A stretch of 64,000 bases of DNA from NCBI GenBank assembly GCA_036346205.1, contig JARFJB010002420.1:457501-521500 (forward strand), read 5' to 3'. Origin of the DNA: Vesta saturnalis (lineage: Eukaryota; Arthropoda; Insecta; Coleoptera; Lampyridae). A program made the translations under genes and the position numbers. Below, piece after piece: positions 34,570 through 47,061 of the stretch (position 1 is the stretch's first letter; each line of letters starts with the position of its first letter). A model generated the notes under the pieces. The model was not told the DNA's origin, made no database searches, and saw nothing but the letters and a program-made list of their open reading frames with translations.

Positions 34570-37090
34570 CCTTCCTTTCCTCCTTCGTCCCTCTGGAATG
34601 ATTATTTTCTCAAATCTGGAACTAAGCAATTATTTTCAAGACAGTGGCAAAGGTATTCAAAGTCCCAAGTTTTAAAGAAATGTACGGCAGAAAGTGTTGG
34701 CAGGGATGGATTTGTAATCCAGAAATTGGGACGTCTCTTGTATATTGGATGTGAAAAGAGATTGGCTGCCACATACTTGTGTTTACGTTACATAATCAAA
34801 TTGAAGCAGTAATAAAATCATTACTATGAAAACTGGTGAAAAGTGTGCCATATACATTGTATATTACAGAACCTGAGGCAAAGCACTTAGTATGTACATA
34901 CGGACATTTTTGGAAAATTGCACTGTTAATTAATTCAATGTTAGATCTAAAACTTGCTAATCACATTTACTTTTTTTCATAATATCTAATTCACTTCCAA
35001 TACAAACATGAAATAAGTGCATAGAATAATTATAGACTATGGAACACTTACTTAATGAATACTGATGTAATTGCAGTAGAAAGAGACGTACGATTTAAAA
35101 CTTAATCATCACGTTTTATTATCTCAATGTGTTTCTAAAAATGAAATATGGGTTTGAGAGAAATAAGGTAGTGTATGTTAGTCAGTACTCGATATTGTTG
35201 AATGTAAGTGGTGACGATGGATTAGAGGTTTGTACAGCATATAAAGGCTTTTAAGGACACATTATGTTTTTATGGAGTTCTTGGCTGCTAATGGACAGTG
35301 GTTGCTAATAATATTACAGATTTACTTGACTTCTGATGTCAGTACTGACAACAACTCACTTAACGTAAATTTTCCTTTCCTAAATGCGTTTCGCTTACTG
35401 GAAGATATTGATGAGTGTTATTCGTGCGCAGAGTATATAAGTGGTTAATAAGGTTTAATGTAAAAGTTAAGGATATTAAAAAAGTAAACTCCCACTTCCA
35501 AACAACGTGTCTTCCTTTATTTGGAAAACTGAGACGATTAATATTAATTATGGTAATGGCCGAGGATATACACATATTATTGTTTAGGATATTGTGGATG
35601 TGTGCGGTTCATTTCAGAAACGACTCCAACACCACCGAACATTAGGTCTATATTTTATTTTTTATTGAAATTACATTTTCCTGAATATAACGTTCAGTCT
35701 AACGACTGTGGGTCCGCCTATCTTTAATTAAAGTATATTGGATTGCGAATTGCTAATGCTAACAAGTAAATATGTTTAATACTTGCATCAACTTAATGCT
35801 TTCATTCTACGCAACAATTGCGCATTAACTGAGGTTGTTACAGCCAATAATCTTGGCTATGATTGTAACACATGGCAGCTTTAATTATAGTGTTACATCC
35901 TCCCTTAAAATTGCTTTATTTTCCAATTCCGTTTTGAAATAATACAGCAGCACTAAATGCAGAGGGTTAGGTGCCTTGAATTTAATACATCAGAATTGAT
36001 TATCTTTCTCATTATATTTTCATGATTTTTTAGTAAATACAGACTAAATCCAGTTGTATGAGTTAATTAGTAGGCGATTCAATCAGTCAAAACGAAAAGA
36101 TTTATATAAATTTTTGAGCTGACCGTTGCAGCAGTGATATGTACTGAAATGCTCACATCAGCGTAACTCGGGTTTTACGCCATAAAAGCCATAAACTAAT
36201 CAAAGTGTATGATGAATCACACCACATAAATAAAGTAAATAGCTTTTGGAATTGGCGTGAGTTATTATTCCATCTCTCAGCGCAAGTATATCAAAATGTA
36301 TAGCCATTCACATTAACAATGGTTTTCGGTTTTTAAGCTTCTGAAATCCCTAATGAAATTTCAGCAGTTCATTAGGGATTTATTCCAACTCATTGCCACC
36401 GTTTGACGGCAATTTAAATGTTTATCGCTAAAAACAAAACAAATTAATTAGAAATATTAATGTCTTGCTATTCCTATACTATTAAGATGAAAAATTACTT
36501 TAAAAACATTTATTTTAATCCTCTAATATACCCAGTTTGATATATTTAGTGGTCTTGTAAAAAAGCCAATTTAAAATACTACAAATTATTATATGGTCTG
36601 TATCAATAAATAAAATTAATAGGCCATCTACGTATTTTATGAACGGCAATAAAATGACTTTTATTGTCAAAAATATGTAGACAGGCAAAAAAAATTAGTT
36701 TGTACTTTATGTATCAATAATAATTTACCAATTTAGAAATCTGCTATTGTCCCAAAGTGAACTTTTTATACAATTTTAACGTAACCATGATTAAAATTGA
36801 AATATTTGTATTAATTTTTTATTTTGCTACACAACATTTTAATAATCTACAGTCCCCACAGCCCAAGAATAAGAAACATTTTTTGTAGAACATGAGATTC
36901 ATTTCAAATAACTCAATAATAATATAACAGCATTTATTGAGCATTTTCCATTTACAAGAAAGAAACATAATTAAAATGTATACAACTAATAACTTTCACC
37001 ATAATACAACACTACATATGATTAACTATTAAATATATCTACCCTAATATGGTTTTTCAAGTTAGACTTGTTTTTAGACTGAAGTATTAA
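34569..37090. other. AT-rich DNA without recognised genes
   Basis: About 2.5 kb. Short frames on both strands at 35360-35645 overlap one another and match nothing I know. A local imperfect inversion (TTAGGGATTT / GAAATCCCTAATG near 36343-36380) is the only structure noted. Confidence 0.5.
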
Positions 37091-37420
37091 TTATAACATA
37101 ACATAACCCTTCACGCCATTCCATTGCGGGGTAGGCAAAACAATCCCTGTCTCATTTATTCTTCATTCGCAATCTTTCTCCATGCTTTTCTATCTCCGCA
37201 TACCTCCCTAGCTTCCGCAAGATTGTCTCTGACATGCCCTTTTATTTTTAAAACTCCTTATCTTTATTTCTTTATCATACATTCTACTACAATTAGCCAA
37301 GTTTTATGCGACTTACCAGGCCCGGCCTTGCCTCTAATCTCACCCACATATATTTGATTCATTAATCTTGCGTTATTCATTCTGTCAATGTGACCAAACC
37401 AACGTAGTGTATTACTTATA

Positions 37421-39473
37421 CAGGGTGCTTCACCGGAAATGACATCGATCGATTATGAGAAAACTATAATTAGAAAAAATCTGAAAATTTGGTAGTATAC
37501 TAATGTCGATGGGGGACATACGGCTAAAACATTTTCAAGATGGCGGCAGTTCCGGTTGTACCGGAAGTTGATAGTAACTTGCTTATTTTAAATGGGACAC
37601 CCTGTATATTATTAAATTTTCTGATTCTACGGAAAATTCTTAATACATTTAATGTATAATACCTAAGTGCAGCCGTTTTTGACATATTAAACATTTTATG
37701 TCAAAAATGACGTTTGCAGACCCGTAAATAATTATTAATTTCACCTATACGGCTGCCTTTGTTAGCCAATTTGAGTTTGTTTCCTTATTGAATACTTTAG
37801 CAGACTTCGTATAACACTTCCACCGTTAATAATGCAGGGCGCTCAAAAAATAAAATTGAAAATGATCTTTTTTTTGATAATATTATTTGGACGCACGAAG
37901 CTAAATTTACAAAAAATGGAGTTTTTAATCGGCACAATTCCCATTATCTGAGCGACGTAAATGTACATCCATTTAGAGAACAAAATTTTCAAGAATCCTC
38001 ACAATTTAACGTCAACAGTGTCATAAGAAATGACGGCGTCGTGGCCGTAGAATTCTATAATGACAATTTAAATGGTAATTTGGGCAGTTGTCAATTCTTT
38101 TAGATACAAAACATGTTTGTTAACTTGTCGGTGGGCGCTATTTTACCATCTTGCGCAATATTGAAGTTAACTATTTAGACAGCTTTCCACTTGCTGATCA
38201 TAGAAATCTATTTTATCAACATGATGCGGCGCCCCCGCATAATAGTCACGCAGTTAACAATCATCTTTAATACCTATTTTATGATCAATGGATTGCATAT
38301 AATGGACCAAATCTTTGGCCTCCTCGCTCCCCAAACTTAACTGTACTGGATTTCTTTATTTGGGGAACAATAAAAAATAACGTTTATAATACAGCAGTAA
38401 CCACCATGGATGACTGCGGTGAGTTAGAACATCATTTGATAAGCTTAATCCTCAGTCAATTAGGAGGGTCACCAATGAAGAATTGCTGCTTAGGTGTGAA
38501 AAATGTCTGGAAGTTCAAGGGCGCCAATTTGAACATTTATTAAAGTGAATTTTGTATCTTTTTTGTTTCTTATTTGCGATTTCTATAATATTATTTTCAT
38601 TGTTAACAACTGGTTTATTTCTCTGCACTTTTGCCCTTAGGGATCCAAACCTCTTAAGTTTTCTATAATTCGTTTTACAGTGTTTGGTAATAGTTTCTGT
38701 TTTTTTTTGGATATCGAATAGCAAATGTGTCACATGTTCTTGAAATAATTCTATCCCATTGTCCGTGAATAATGAATAGATTTAAATAATCTTCGTTGAC
38801 ATAATTTAATCTTTTCGGTACGATTATTGACAATTCTTGACAGGGTGACATTTCTTTGATACTCTATTGTTTCCTAACGCTTAACGCAGTCATGGTCATC
38901 TAACAATAATTTATAAAGGCATTCAAACAATAGAAAAATCTTAAATTGCCAATATTTCGAAAACTACAAATTTTAGGTATAGACAACCTTGTACAAAGTT
39001 AGTCTAGTTTTTAAAGCCAAATAAGATAAAATTGTAAAAATAGGGGGTTTCTATTTGAAATTGACTTTTGACAGTTTCTTCAATGTTATTTTATTTTTAT
39101 TTTTTGAGCACCCTGTATTATTAACGGTGGAAATATTATACAAAGTCTGCTAAAGTAAGCCAGGTTCAATAAGGAAACAAACTCAAATTGGGCAACAAAG
39201 GCAGCCGTATAGGAGAAATTAATAATTATTTACGGGTCATTTTTGACATAAAATGTTTAATATGTCAAAAACGGCTGGACATTATATATGAAATGTATTA
39301 AGTATTTACCGTAGAATCCGAAAACTTAATAATATACAGGGTGTCCCATTTAAAATAAGCAAGTTACTATCGACTTCCGGTACAATTGGAAGTGCCGCCA
39401 TCTTCAAAACATTTTAGTCGTATGTCCCCCATCGACATTAGTATATTACCAAATTTTCAGTTTTCTCACCCTG
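37421..39473 (+). mobile_element. long-ended mariner-like element A (2053 bp)
   Basis: The element starts CAGGGTG at 37421 and ends CACCCTG at 39473, with TA on both sides (37419-37420, 39474-39475). Terminal inverted repeats are long: about 37421-37856 pairs with about 39084-39473, with small indels. Both arms contain an AAGATGGCGGC phrase and further internal copies of the CACCCTGTATA motif, at about 37605 and 37842 on the left and about 39112 and 39334 on the right. A transposase remnant lies between the arms. The insertion splits RTE R4, so it is younger than that copy. Confidence 0.85.
37866..38548 (+). pseudogene. DD41D mariner-type transposase, decayed (element A)
   Basis: This is the catalytic half of a Tc1/mariner-superfamily transposase, which would cut and paste the element at TA. 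Visible blocks: IIWTHEAKFTKNG near 37885-37920, where the first catalytic Asp (family TDEA) is His; HPFREQNFQESSQFNVN; YQHDAAPPHNSHAV with the second Asp at 38223-38225; NGPNLWPPRSPNLTVLDFF with the third Asp at 38349-38351; and RQFEHLLK with stop 38546-38548. Exactly 41 codons separate the second and third Asp, the DD41D spacing known from the rosa-type group. The N-terminal helix-turn-helix domain is absent; the coding remnant begins right at the left arm. A stop interrupts the segment at 38268 and there are frameshifts before and after it. Confidence 0.8.
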
Positions 39474-40112
39474 TATACCTATCCATCATAGTCTTTTCCT
39501 CGTCACACTCCTTCATTAACATTCATTCTTTATCTTATTACTTCCCATTTTACAACATGCGCTTGTCAGGAATCTCATACCCACGGCATTTATTTTCCTT
39601 TCGTGCTTTTTTTGACATATTCATGTTTCATTTTCGTATCGTACTGACGGGACAAACACGCTACTATAGATTGCTCGTTTCGCAGCTAGGCTCATGCTTT
39701 CGTTTCTCATTATCGTCCACATACTTCTAATCATTTTCCTTCCAGCATTGACTCTTTGCCCAATCTCGCCATCCATTGTACCACCTGCAGTAAACATTCT
39801 ACCCAGATATACCAACTCGTCCACTTGTTCCACAATTTCATTTTGCAGAGTAAATACTCTGCTATCCTTTTCACCTTTCCGATTAAACATCATAATTTTA
39901 GCTTTGTTCAAGTTTACCTTTAGCTCCATGCTCTCACAGACGGAACCAAGATTCCTCAGAGCAGTTTGTAGCTCATACGCACTGTCACTGAATAAGACTG
40001 TGTCATCTGCATACACCAGAACTCGTATATTTATGTCACCAACCGTAGAACCAACAGTAGAAATATTGATAGAGTCAAGAAAGGTATCAGTAATACAGAG
40101 TGTATACTTACT

Positions 40113-40225
<113 letters not shown>

Positions 40226-40449
40226 AATTAGATTATTCCCAACGCGATTCTTGGTTTTCGTGCTGTTACTCATTTGTGACCAAATGATTTAATTTTTTTT
40301 ATTTATATCTCCGAATTAGAGTTAGTTATTTGTTTTGTTTAATTTAATATTTATTTATTTATTTTTTTTTATACGGATTTGATCTAGTTATTTTTTTTTC
40401 ATTAAAGCTAATGAAAAGAATTCTTATGGCAATGTTATGTTTGTATTAT

Positions 40450-42984
40450 AGAAATATGTTCTCTACTTTCTTGTAAATCCGTAGCACAAGGAATTTTATT
40501 TTTACCACGTTGTAATAATAGGTTATTTTTTGTTCTCTCTCTTGTTCACTTAAGAAATTAAAAGAAAATCCATTTTAGTTTGCCTTTATTATTTCAATTC
40601 ACCGTAGTTAATTACTATTATTCACTTAATGAGGGATAGTAAATATGTAAACATGATGTTTTTTGATAAGTTTATTGGGTTTTGAAAGGAAATGAGTTTA
40701 CACAACAACCCGCTCTGTATTTCTCATTTGAACATTTGGTCGCTACTACCTAAATTTCACGTTATCAAAAATGCCATCCAAGACAATGATGTGTTTGCGT
40801 TTACTGAGACGTACTTAAAATAGTATAATACCATCATCTATCATAAGTTGATGAGCGGCAACTAGAGAGGGAGTTATATGTTTATATATGCGAAAGTCAA
40901 TCTCATATCAAATCCAGGAATGTAACCAGTCAATTGAACAGTTATAGATATGATTCAACTATAATAGTACTAGTTATTCACTTAGAGTAGCATATACACC
41001 TGAGACGGTTGATTATAGAAACTTTTGCTCAATTATTGAAGACACAGTAGAGGACTTTCTTGCATTATGTGAGATAATTTTGATGGGTGATCTTATTATT
41101 GACTTTTTTAAACATAACACACCTCCAGCTAATCACCTTAGGGACTTATTTAAATATCTTTAACCTGCAACAAGTGATAAGTGATCTCACATGGATTAAT
41201 TCATTAATTTATTTAATTATTCTCTCAAAAGACGTGCCACTTGTTGAAGCAGGTATTATACCATGTCACCGCTCATATCACGATTTAGTTTACGAAATTT
41301 TAACAAAATCAAATAATGAAAATTATAAAATGCAGCTAATAAGAAACAATATTTTTTGATATTGAGTTATTTTACTCTCAATTAATAAGCTTACCTGTTT
41401 ATATTATGTTTTACTTAGATAGTATTGATGAAAAGACGAACTGAGTTATTTTACTCTCAATTAATAAGCTTACCTGTTTATATTATGTTTTACTTAGATA
41501 GTATTGATGAAAAGACGAACTTCTTCACTAGCAATCTACTTAACTGCTCCAAAATAATATTTCAACCTTAATGACAGATAGAGATAAAGCTAAGAAAAAA
41601 TCTGTACAATCCATAAATCCTCAAGATTTTAATAACTACAAATCACTGTGTATTTTATGTAATATAGTCATAACTCGGGAGAAAAAAGCTTTTTAGAGCA
41701 TCTATTCGAAAGTAGAGATTCTAAAACTTTTTGGAACGAATTTAAATCTCCAAATATAAAAGACATTAATAAAACTAACTTACCAACTCATTTACAGAAC
41801 GCTGATTATATTAATAACTACTTTATTGACAGTATTCAACAACTCACTAATACTATCTCTATTCCTACGTTAAAAGAGTATAATTCCATGAAAAATTGTG
41901 ATGTATTTTTTTATTTCTCTCTTGTAGACGGTGTTGATGGTCTTTCCATTGAGATGATTAAGTGGTGCTGTCCGTTCATTCTTCTTCTTTGAACACAACT
42001 AATTAATTCGATTATTATTGACAAACAGTTTCCTGAATCATAGAAACCTGCTCTACTAATCCCCCTAAGGTAAACAGCCCAGAACAATATGAGGACCTTG
42101 GACCTACCAGCCTTTTACCAGTCATTTCAAAAATCTTCGAAAAAATAGCAAATTATTAAATCCGACAGTACTTACCTCAAAATAAGATACTGCCAAAATT
42201 TCGTCCGGCTTTCGGCCAAAACATAGTTGTGCGACAGCGGTACTTAATGTAGCTGATGCTCTCCTAAGAGCTATCGATCAAGGTGAATTGGCTATAGTTG
42301 TATTTCTAGATTATAGTCAAGCTTCCGACACTATTAATCACGCAATTCTTTTATCTATTTTAAAATATATAGGTTTCTCAAATGATGCCATTGAACTGAT
42401 TAGGAGTTATCCATCTGGAAAGTATCAGAAGGTACTTATAAATAACATGTACTCTAGTCTTAGGCTGTCTTCATCTGGTGTTCCACACGGGTCTATTCTA
42501 GGGCCCCTACTATTTGTTATTTACACTAGTCAAATCTATGATCTAATAAAATAATGTCAGTATCATGTGTATGCAAAGGACACAGCTGTATTTAATTTTT
42601 GAAGAAAAGGATTTCATAACAGCAATCAATAAAATCAATGAATATCTTGAAAATATTTTTAAAATCTCTAAAGCACATTCTGTTTTATTAAACTCTACTA
42701 AGTCTACATGCATGCTACTTGGGGTAAAAGGTGATGTAACTTGTTTTACAGATCAAATAAATATCGTAATGGATGTAGTAAGGCTTCCTGTTGTAGATTG
42801 TTATAAAAATGTTGGAATATATTTGAAAAACTCTTTCAGATTTAAAAAGCATGTAAATTATCTAATTCAACAAGCATATGTAAGTATGAAATTAATTTAT
42901 CCACACAGACACGCCATAAATTTACATATGAAAAAAACATTATGTGACGCTCTTATTTTATGGAAATTTACGTACGGCTGCTAG
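40450..42984 (+). mobile_element. Jockey-like LINE, copy L1 (3'-truncated)
   Basis: A non-LTR retrotransposon copy closely related to L2. Endonuclease: ISHLNIWSLLPKFHVI near 40715-40760, AFTETYLK near 40795-40820, ILMGDL near 41078. RT: VVFLDYSQASDTINHAI near 42295-42345, GVPHGSILGPLLFVIYTSQI near 42478-42535, then a degraded YADD region (about 42560-42590) and LNSTKSTCMLLG. Homology with L2 begins at the 5' end near 40450 and stops abruptly at 42984 in a GC-TAG junction, so the 3' end is lost. Stops and frameshifts are frequent, and a 79-bp tandem duplication lies at 41364-41521. The clade is uncertain within the Jockey/CR1-like group. Confidence 0.75.
41364..41521 (+). repeat. 79-bp exact tandem duplication inside L1
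   Basis: The segment starting GAGTTATTTTACTCTC at 41364 is repeated exactly from 41443. Copy L2 has it once, so the duplication is specific to L1 and recent. Confidence 0.95.
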
Positions 42985-43547
42985 GTGTTTGAGTATTTGC
43001 GCTTTTAGTTTGCTTTACGATTATTATGAGTTTTAACACTGGTTACAAGGAATCGAATTTTTTTTATAACTCATTTTACACGAATCACAATTCTATTGGT
43101 TCGATTATTATTTGTTTATTATTAATTAAATTTAGAACTTGATTTAGCAATTATTCTAATTATAAAAATGTACGTTTTTGAGTTAAAACCTAGACAAAAG
43201 CAGTGCTGTTTGTACTTTAATGTTTACCTTATGATTGTATGACTTTTAACAAACGTACCTGACATGGTTTTGAAAGGAACCGTAATTTCCTAGGATTTGC
43301 ATAGAAATGCAACAATCATGTTTTTGCGCCTTTTTTTTTATTTGTGTATTTATAGAGTCCTTTCACACGTTAAAATTATACTAAAGCTGTTGGGTTGTAA
43401 ATTTATTCAAAAACTTATCGTTGTCGTGCACTACTGATTGGTTTAGCAATTGTCATTTTTTTACGCGCACATGTTTCACCAACCATAGGTATAAGTCAGA
43501 GGACACTTAAAACCCGTCCATTCACTTTGACGACCAACTTGAAAAAA
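42985..43547. other. spacer between two tail-to-tail LINE copies
   Basis: About 560 bases of AT-rich DNA without recognised coding or repeat content. Confidence 0.5.
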
Positions 43548-46500
43548 AAATTATAATAATGATAATAATAATAAAGGTCTTTATTGTTCAGCAAAATAAT
43601 GTATATAACTCGCAAAGCACTAATCCTTCTAGCTGTAATAATAATAATAGCAGAATGCTTTTATACACATATCTGAAGTTGCTTATTGCTCTTCCACTTA
43701 AACCTTGATATTTATCAAAAATTAATCACAGCATGTTGGTAGCGAAGATTAAATTATTATTAAAGTTGTTATGAATTAACAGTAAGAGTAGAATTAAGAA
43801 TATAATTTACACAAGATGTTTCTTCATAAAAATGTAGTCAAATTAGCTAAGGAAATGATATTAATTGAAGATTTTACTGATTTGTTTTTTAAAAGTAGAT
43901 AGTTTTAGTTCTTTAAGTGTGTTAGAAACAGAGTTATACTTCTTATAAATATCGAAGGAAAAGGACCGCTCAAACAGTATAGTTCTATGAACTCGTGAAG
44001 TAATACGATCTCTGATCCTTATATTAATGTTATGCACATCACTTCGAAAAAAAATTTTTTATATAAATAAGATGGTTCCTTATAAGTTAATATTGTGTGA
44101 TATAATGTAAGAGGTTGAATTACTCTCCGATTTGACATATTCAGCCATCCAACTTCTTTTAATTTGTGGGATATCTGATCGTATTTGAGAATACCATAGA
44201 CGAGCCTTAAACAACTGTTCTGGACCCTCTGTATACGAGTTTCATCTAGAAGATCAATGCAAGGTCCATATGCCTAGCAGCCATATGTAAATTTCGATAA
44301 AATAAGAGCGTCACATAATATTAGATAATTTACATGATTTTTAAATCTGTAAGAGCTTTCCAAATATATTCCAACACTTTTATAACAATCTACAACAGGA
44401 AACCTTACTACATCGATTAAGATATTTATTTGACCTTTAAAACAAGTTACACCACCTTTTTTCCCAAGAAGTATGCATGTACACTTATTAAGGTTTAAGA
44501 AAAGGGAATGTGCTTTAGAGATTTTAAAAATATTTTCAAGATCATTATTGATTGCTGTTATGAAATCCTTTTCTTCAAAAATTAAATACAGCTGTGTATC
44601 CTCTGCATAAACATGATACTATTATTTTATTAGGTCATGGATTTGGCTAGTGTAAATAGCAAATAGTAGGAGTCCTAGAATAGACCCTTGTGGAAGACCA
44701 GATAAAGATAGCCTAGGACTAGAGTACATGTTATTTATAAGTACCTTCTGATATCTTCCAGATAGATAACTTCTAATCAGTTCTATGGCATCATTTGAGA
44801 AACCTATATATTTTAAAATAGATAAAAGAATTGCATGATTAATAGTGTCGGAAGCTTTACTATAATCTAGAAATACAACTATAGGCAATTTACCTTGATC
44901 GATAGCTCTTAGGAGACCACCAGTTACATTAAGTACGGCTGTCGTACAACTATGTTTTGGCAGTATCTTATATTGAGGTAAGTACTGTCGGATTTGATAA
45001 TTAGCTATTCTTTCGAAGATTTTTGAAATGACTGGTTACAGGCTGGTAGGTCGAAGGTCCTTATATTGTTCTGGGTTGTTGTTTACTTTAGGGGGATTAG
45101 TAGAGCAGGTTTCTATCATTCGGGAAACTGTTTGTCAATAATAATCGAATTAATTAGATGTGTTCAGAGAGGAAGAATGAACAAACAGCACCACTTTATC
45201 ATCACTATGGAAAGATCATGAACACGAACTGCATTGGATTTAATTTCAAGTAGATATCTTTTAAATTCACATTCGTCAACAAGAGAGAAATCAAAAAAAC
45301 ACATCACAATTCTTCATGGAATCATATTATTTTAACATAGAAATAGAGATAGTATTAGCGAGTTGTTGAAAACTGTCAATAAAGTAGTTATTAATATCAT
45401 CAGCGTTCTGTAAATGAGTTGGTAAGTTAGCTGTATTAATTCTTTCATATTTAAAAATTTTAATTCGTTCCAAAAAGTTTTAGAATCTCTACTTTCGAAT
45501 ACTTGCTCACAAAAAGCTTTTTTCTCCCGAGGTATGACCGGATTACATAAATTACACAGTGATTTGTAATTATTAAAATCTTGAGGATTTTTGGATTTTA
45601 CAGATGTTTTCTTAGCTTTACCTCTATCCGTCATTAATGTTAAAATATAATCTGTTAACCATGAAGCTTTGGGTTTTGTAATTTTCACAAATTTTGGGGC
45701 AATGAATATTAAATAAGTTAAGAAGATTGCTAGTGAAGAAGTTCATTTTTTCATCAATACCATCTAAGTAAAACATAATATAAAAAGGTAAGCTTATTAA
45801 TTGAGAGTAAAATAACTCAATATCGTTTCTTATTAGCTGCATTTTATAATTTTCATTATTTGATTTTGTTAAAATTTTTGCATACACTAAATCGTGATGT
45901 GAGCGGTGACATGGTATAACACCTGCTTCAACAAGTGGCACGTCTTTTGAGAGAATGATTAAATCAATTAATGAATTAATCCATGTGAGCTCACTTATCA
46001 CTTTTTGTAGGTTAAAAATATTTAAATAAGTCCCTAAGGTGATTAGCTGGAGGTGTGTTAGGTTTAAAAAAAGTCAATATTAAGATCACCCATCAAAATT
46101 ATATCAGATAATCTATTGTCTCTTCAATAATGGATCAAAAGGTTTTATAATCAACCGTCTCGCTCCAAGTGAACAATTAGTACTATTACAGTTGAATCAT
46201 ATCTATAACTGTTCAATTGACTGGTCACATTCCAGGATTTGATATGAGATTGACTTTCACATATATAAACATATACCTCCCTCTCTAGTTGCCGATCATG
46301 TCTAATAATGTAATAATTAGATAACCTATGATAGATGATGGTATTGTACTATTTTAAGTACGTCTCAGTAAACGCAAACACATTATTGCTTTGGATGGCA
46401 TTTTTGATAACGTGAAATTTAGGTAGTAGCGACCAAATGTTCAAATGAGAAATACAGAACGGGTTGTTGTGTAAACTCATTTCCTTTCAAAACCCAATAA

Positions 46501-46731
46501 ACGTATCAAAAAATATCTAGTTTACATAAATTCAGTTGCTTACTATCCCTCATTAAGTCAATAATAGTAATTAACTACAGTGAATTGAAATAATAAAGGC
46601 AAACTAAAATGGATTTTCTTTTCATTCCTTAAGTGAACAAGATAGAGAAAAAAAAACCTATTATTAGTATTACAACATAGTAAATATAAAATTCCTTCTG
46701 ATACGGATTTACAAGAAAGTAGAGAACTTAT
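43548..46731 (-). mobile_element. Jockey-like LINE, copy L2 (near full length)
   Basis: Minus-strand copy of about 3.2 kb. Endonuclease region 45624-46480 includes WINSLIDLIILSKDVP and CHRSHHDLVY. A connecting region at 45332-45688 includes KASWLTDYIL and the RDSKTFWNELKFLN phrase. RT 44622-44888 has VVFLDYSKASDTINHAI and GLPQGSILGLLLFAIYTSQI. The C-terminal region near 44100-44330 includes DETRIQRVQNSCLRLVYG. The 3' end near 43548-43580 carries AATAAAGACC and a (TTA)n tail, which L1 lacks. Stops and frameshifts break the frame throughout. Its 5' end abuts a PLE copy at 46733. Confidence 0.75.
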
Positions 46732-46825
46732 ATGAAAATGTAAACTGACACCATTATCACACATAATAAAATACTTACCCTTTTTGGGTTTTTTAATAGT
46801 GTATTTTAAATTATACAATCTAAAT

Positions 46826-46857
46826 GTTTCGATAACGCTTACAGTTATCTTCGTCAG
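46826..46857 (-). ncRNA. hammerhead-ribozyme-like core in PLE end (left copy)
   Basis: On the minus strand the order is CTGACGA, one A, stem strand GATAAC, loop TGTAAGC, stem strand GTTATC, then GAAAC. Hammerhead ribozymes have CUGANGA, stem II, GAAA, and Penelope-like elements are known to carry them. The extra A before stem II is a departure from consensus, and stems I and III are not convincingly formed: 5' flank ATTACAA can pair with TTGTAT downstream, but the cleavage-site U-H is unclear. Confidence 0.4.
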
Positions 46858-47020
46858 TTGTAATATCTGTTAAAAAGTGTTAAAGATGTTGTAAATAATT
46901 TTGTCAAAGTTGAAAAATTAAAACATAAACATCGGCCTGCTATTACTATAACAGTTTGAGAAACGTATAAATCCAACTATAAAATTAAATTTTAGTAAAG
47001 AATAACTAGGTTATTAAAAA

Positions 47021-47061
47021 TTCAATATTGTAAAGAATCACATGTTCTTTACAATATTGAA
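47021..47061. repeat. 17-bp perfect hairpin at PLE inversion junction
   Basis: TTCAATATTGTAAAGAA at 47021-47037 is followed by a 7-base loop (TCACATG) and its exact reverse complement at 47045-47061. It lies exactly where the inverted left end meets the plus-strand part of the PLE copy. Confidence 0.9.

Larger units (their letters stand above)
37095..40045 (-). mobile_element. RTE-type LINE, copy R4, split by a mariner-like element
   Basis: Minus-strand RTE in two pieces: 39476-40045 (RT) and 37095-37420 (3' end). The RT piece keeps an intact YADDTVLFSDSA catalytic block at about 39985-40016 and continues to about 39540. The 3' piece keeps KTWLIVVE-like codons, the 3' UTR (CTACCCCGCAATGGAATGGCG) and a tail of GTTATGTTATGTTAT at 37098-37112. 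The short tandem tail is typical of RTE elements. The copy is 5'-truncated at about 40045. The break between the pieces coincides with a TA dinucleotide that flanks the mariner-like insert. Confidence 0.8.
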
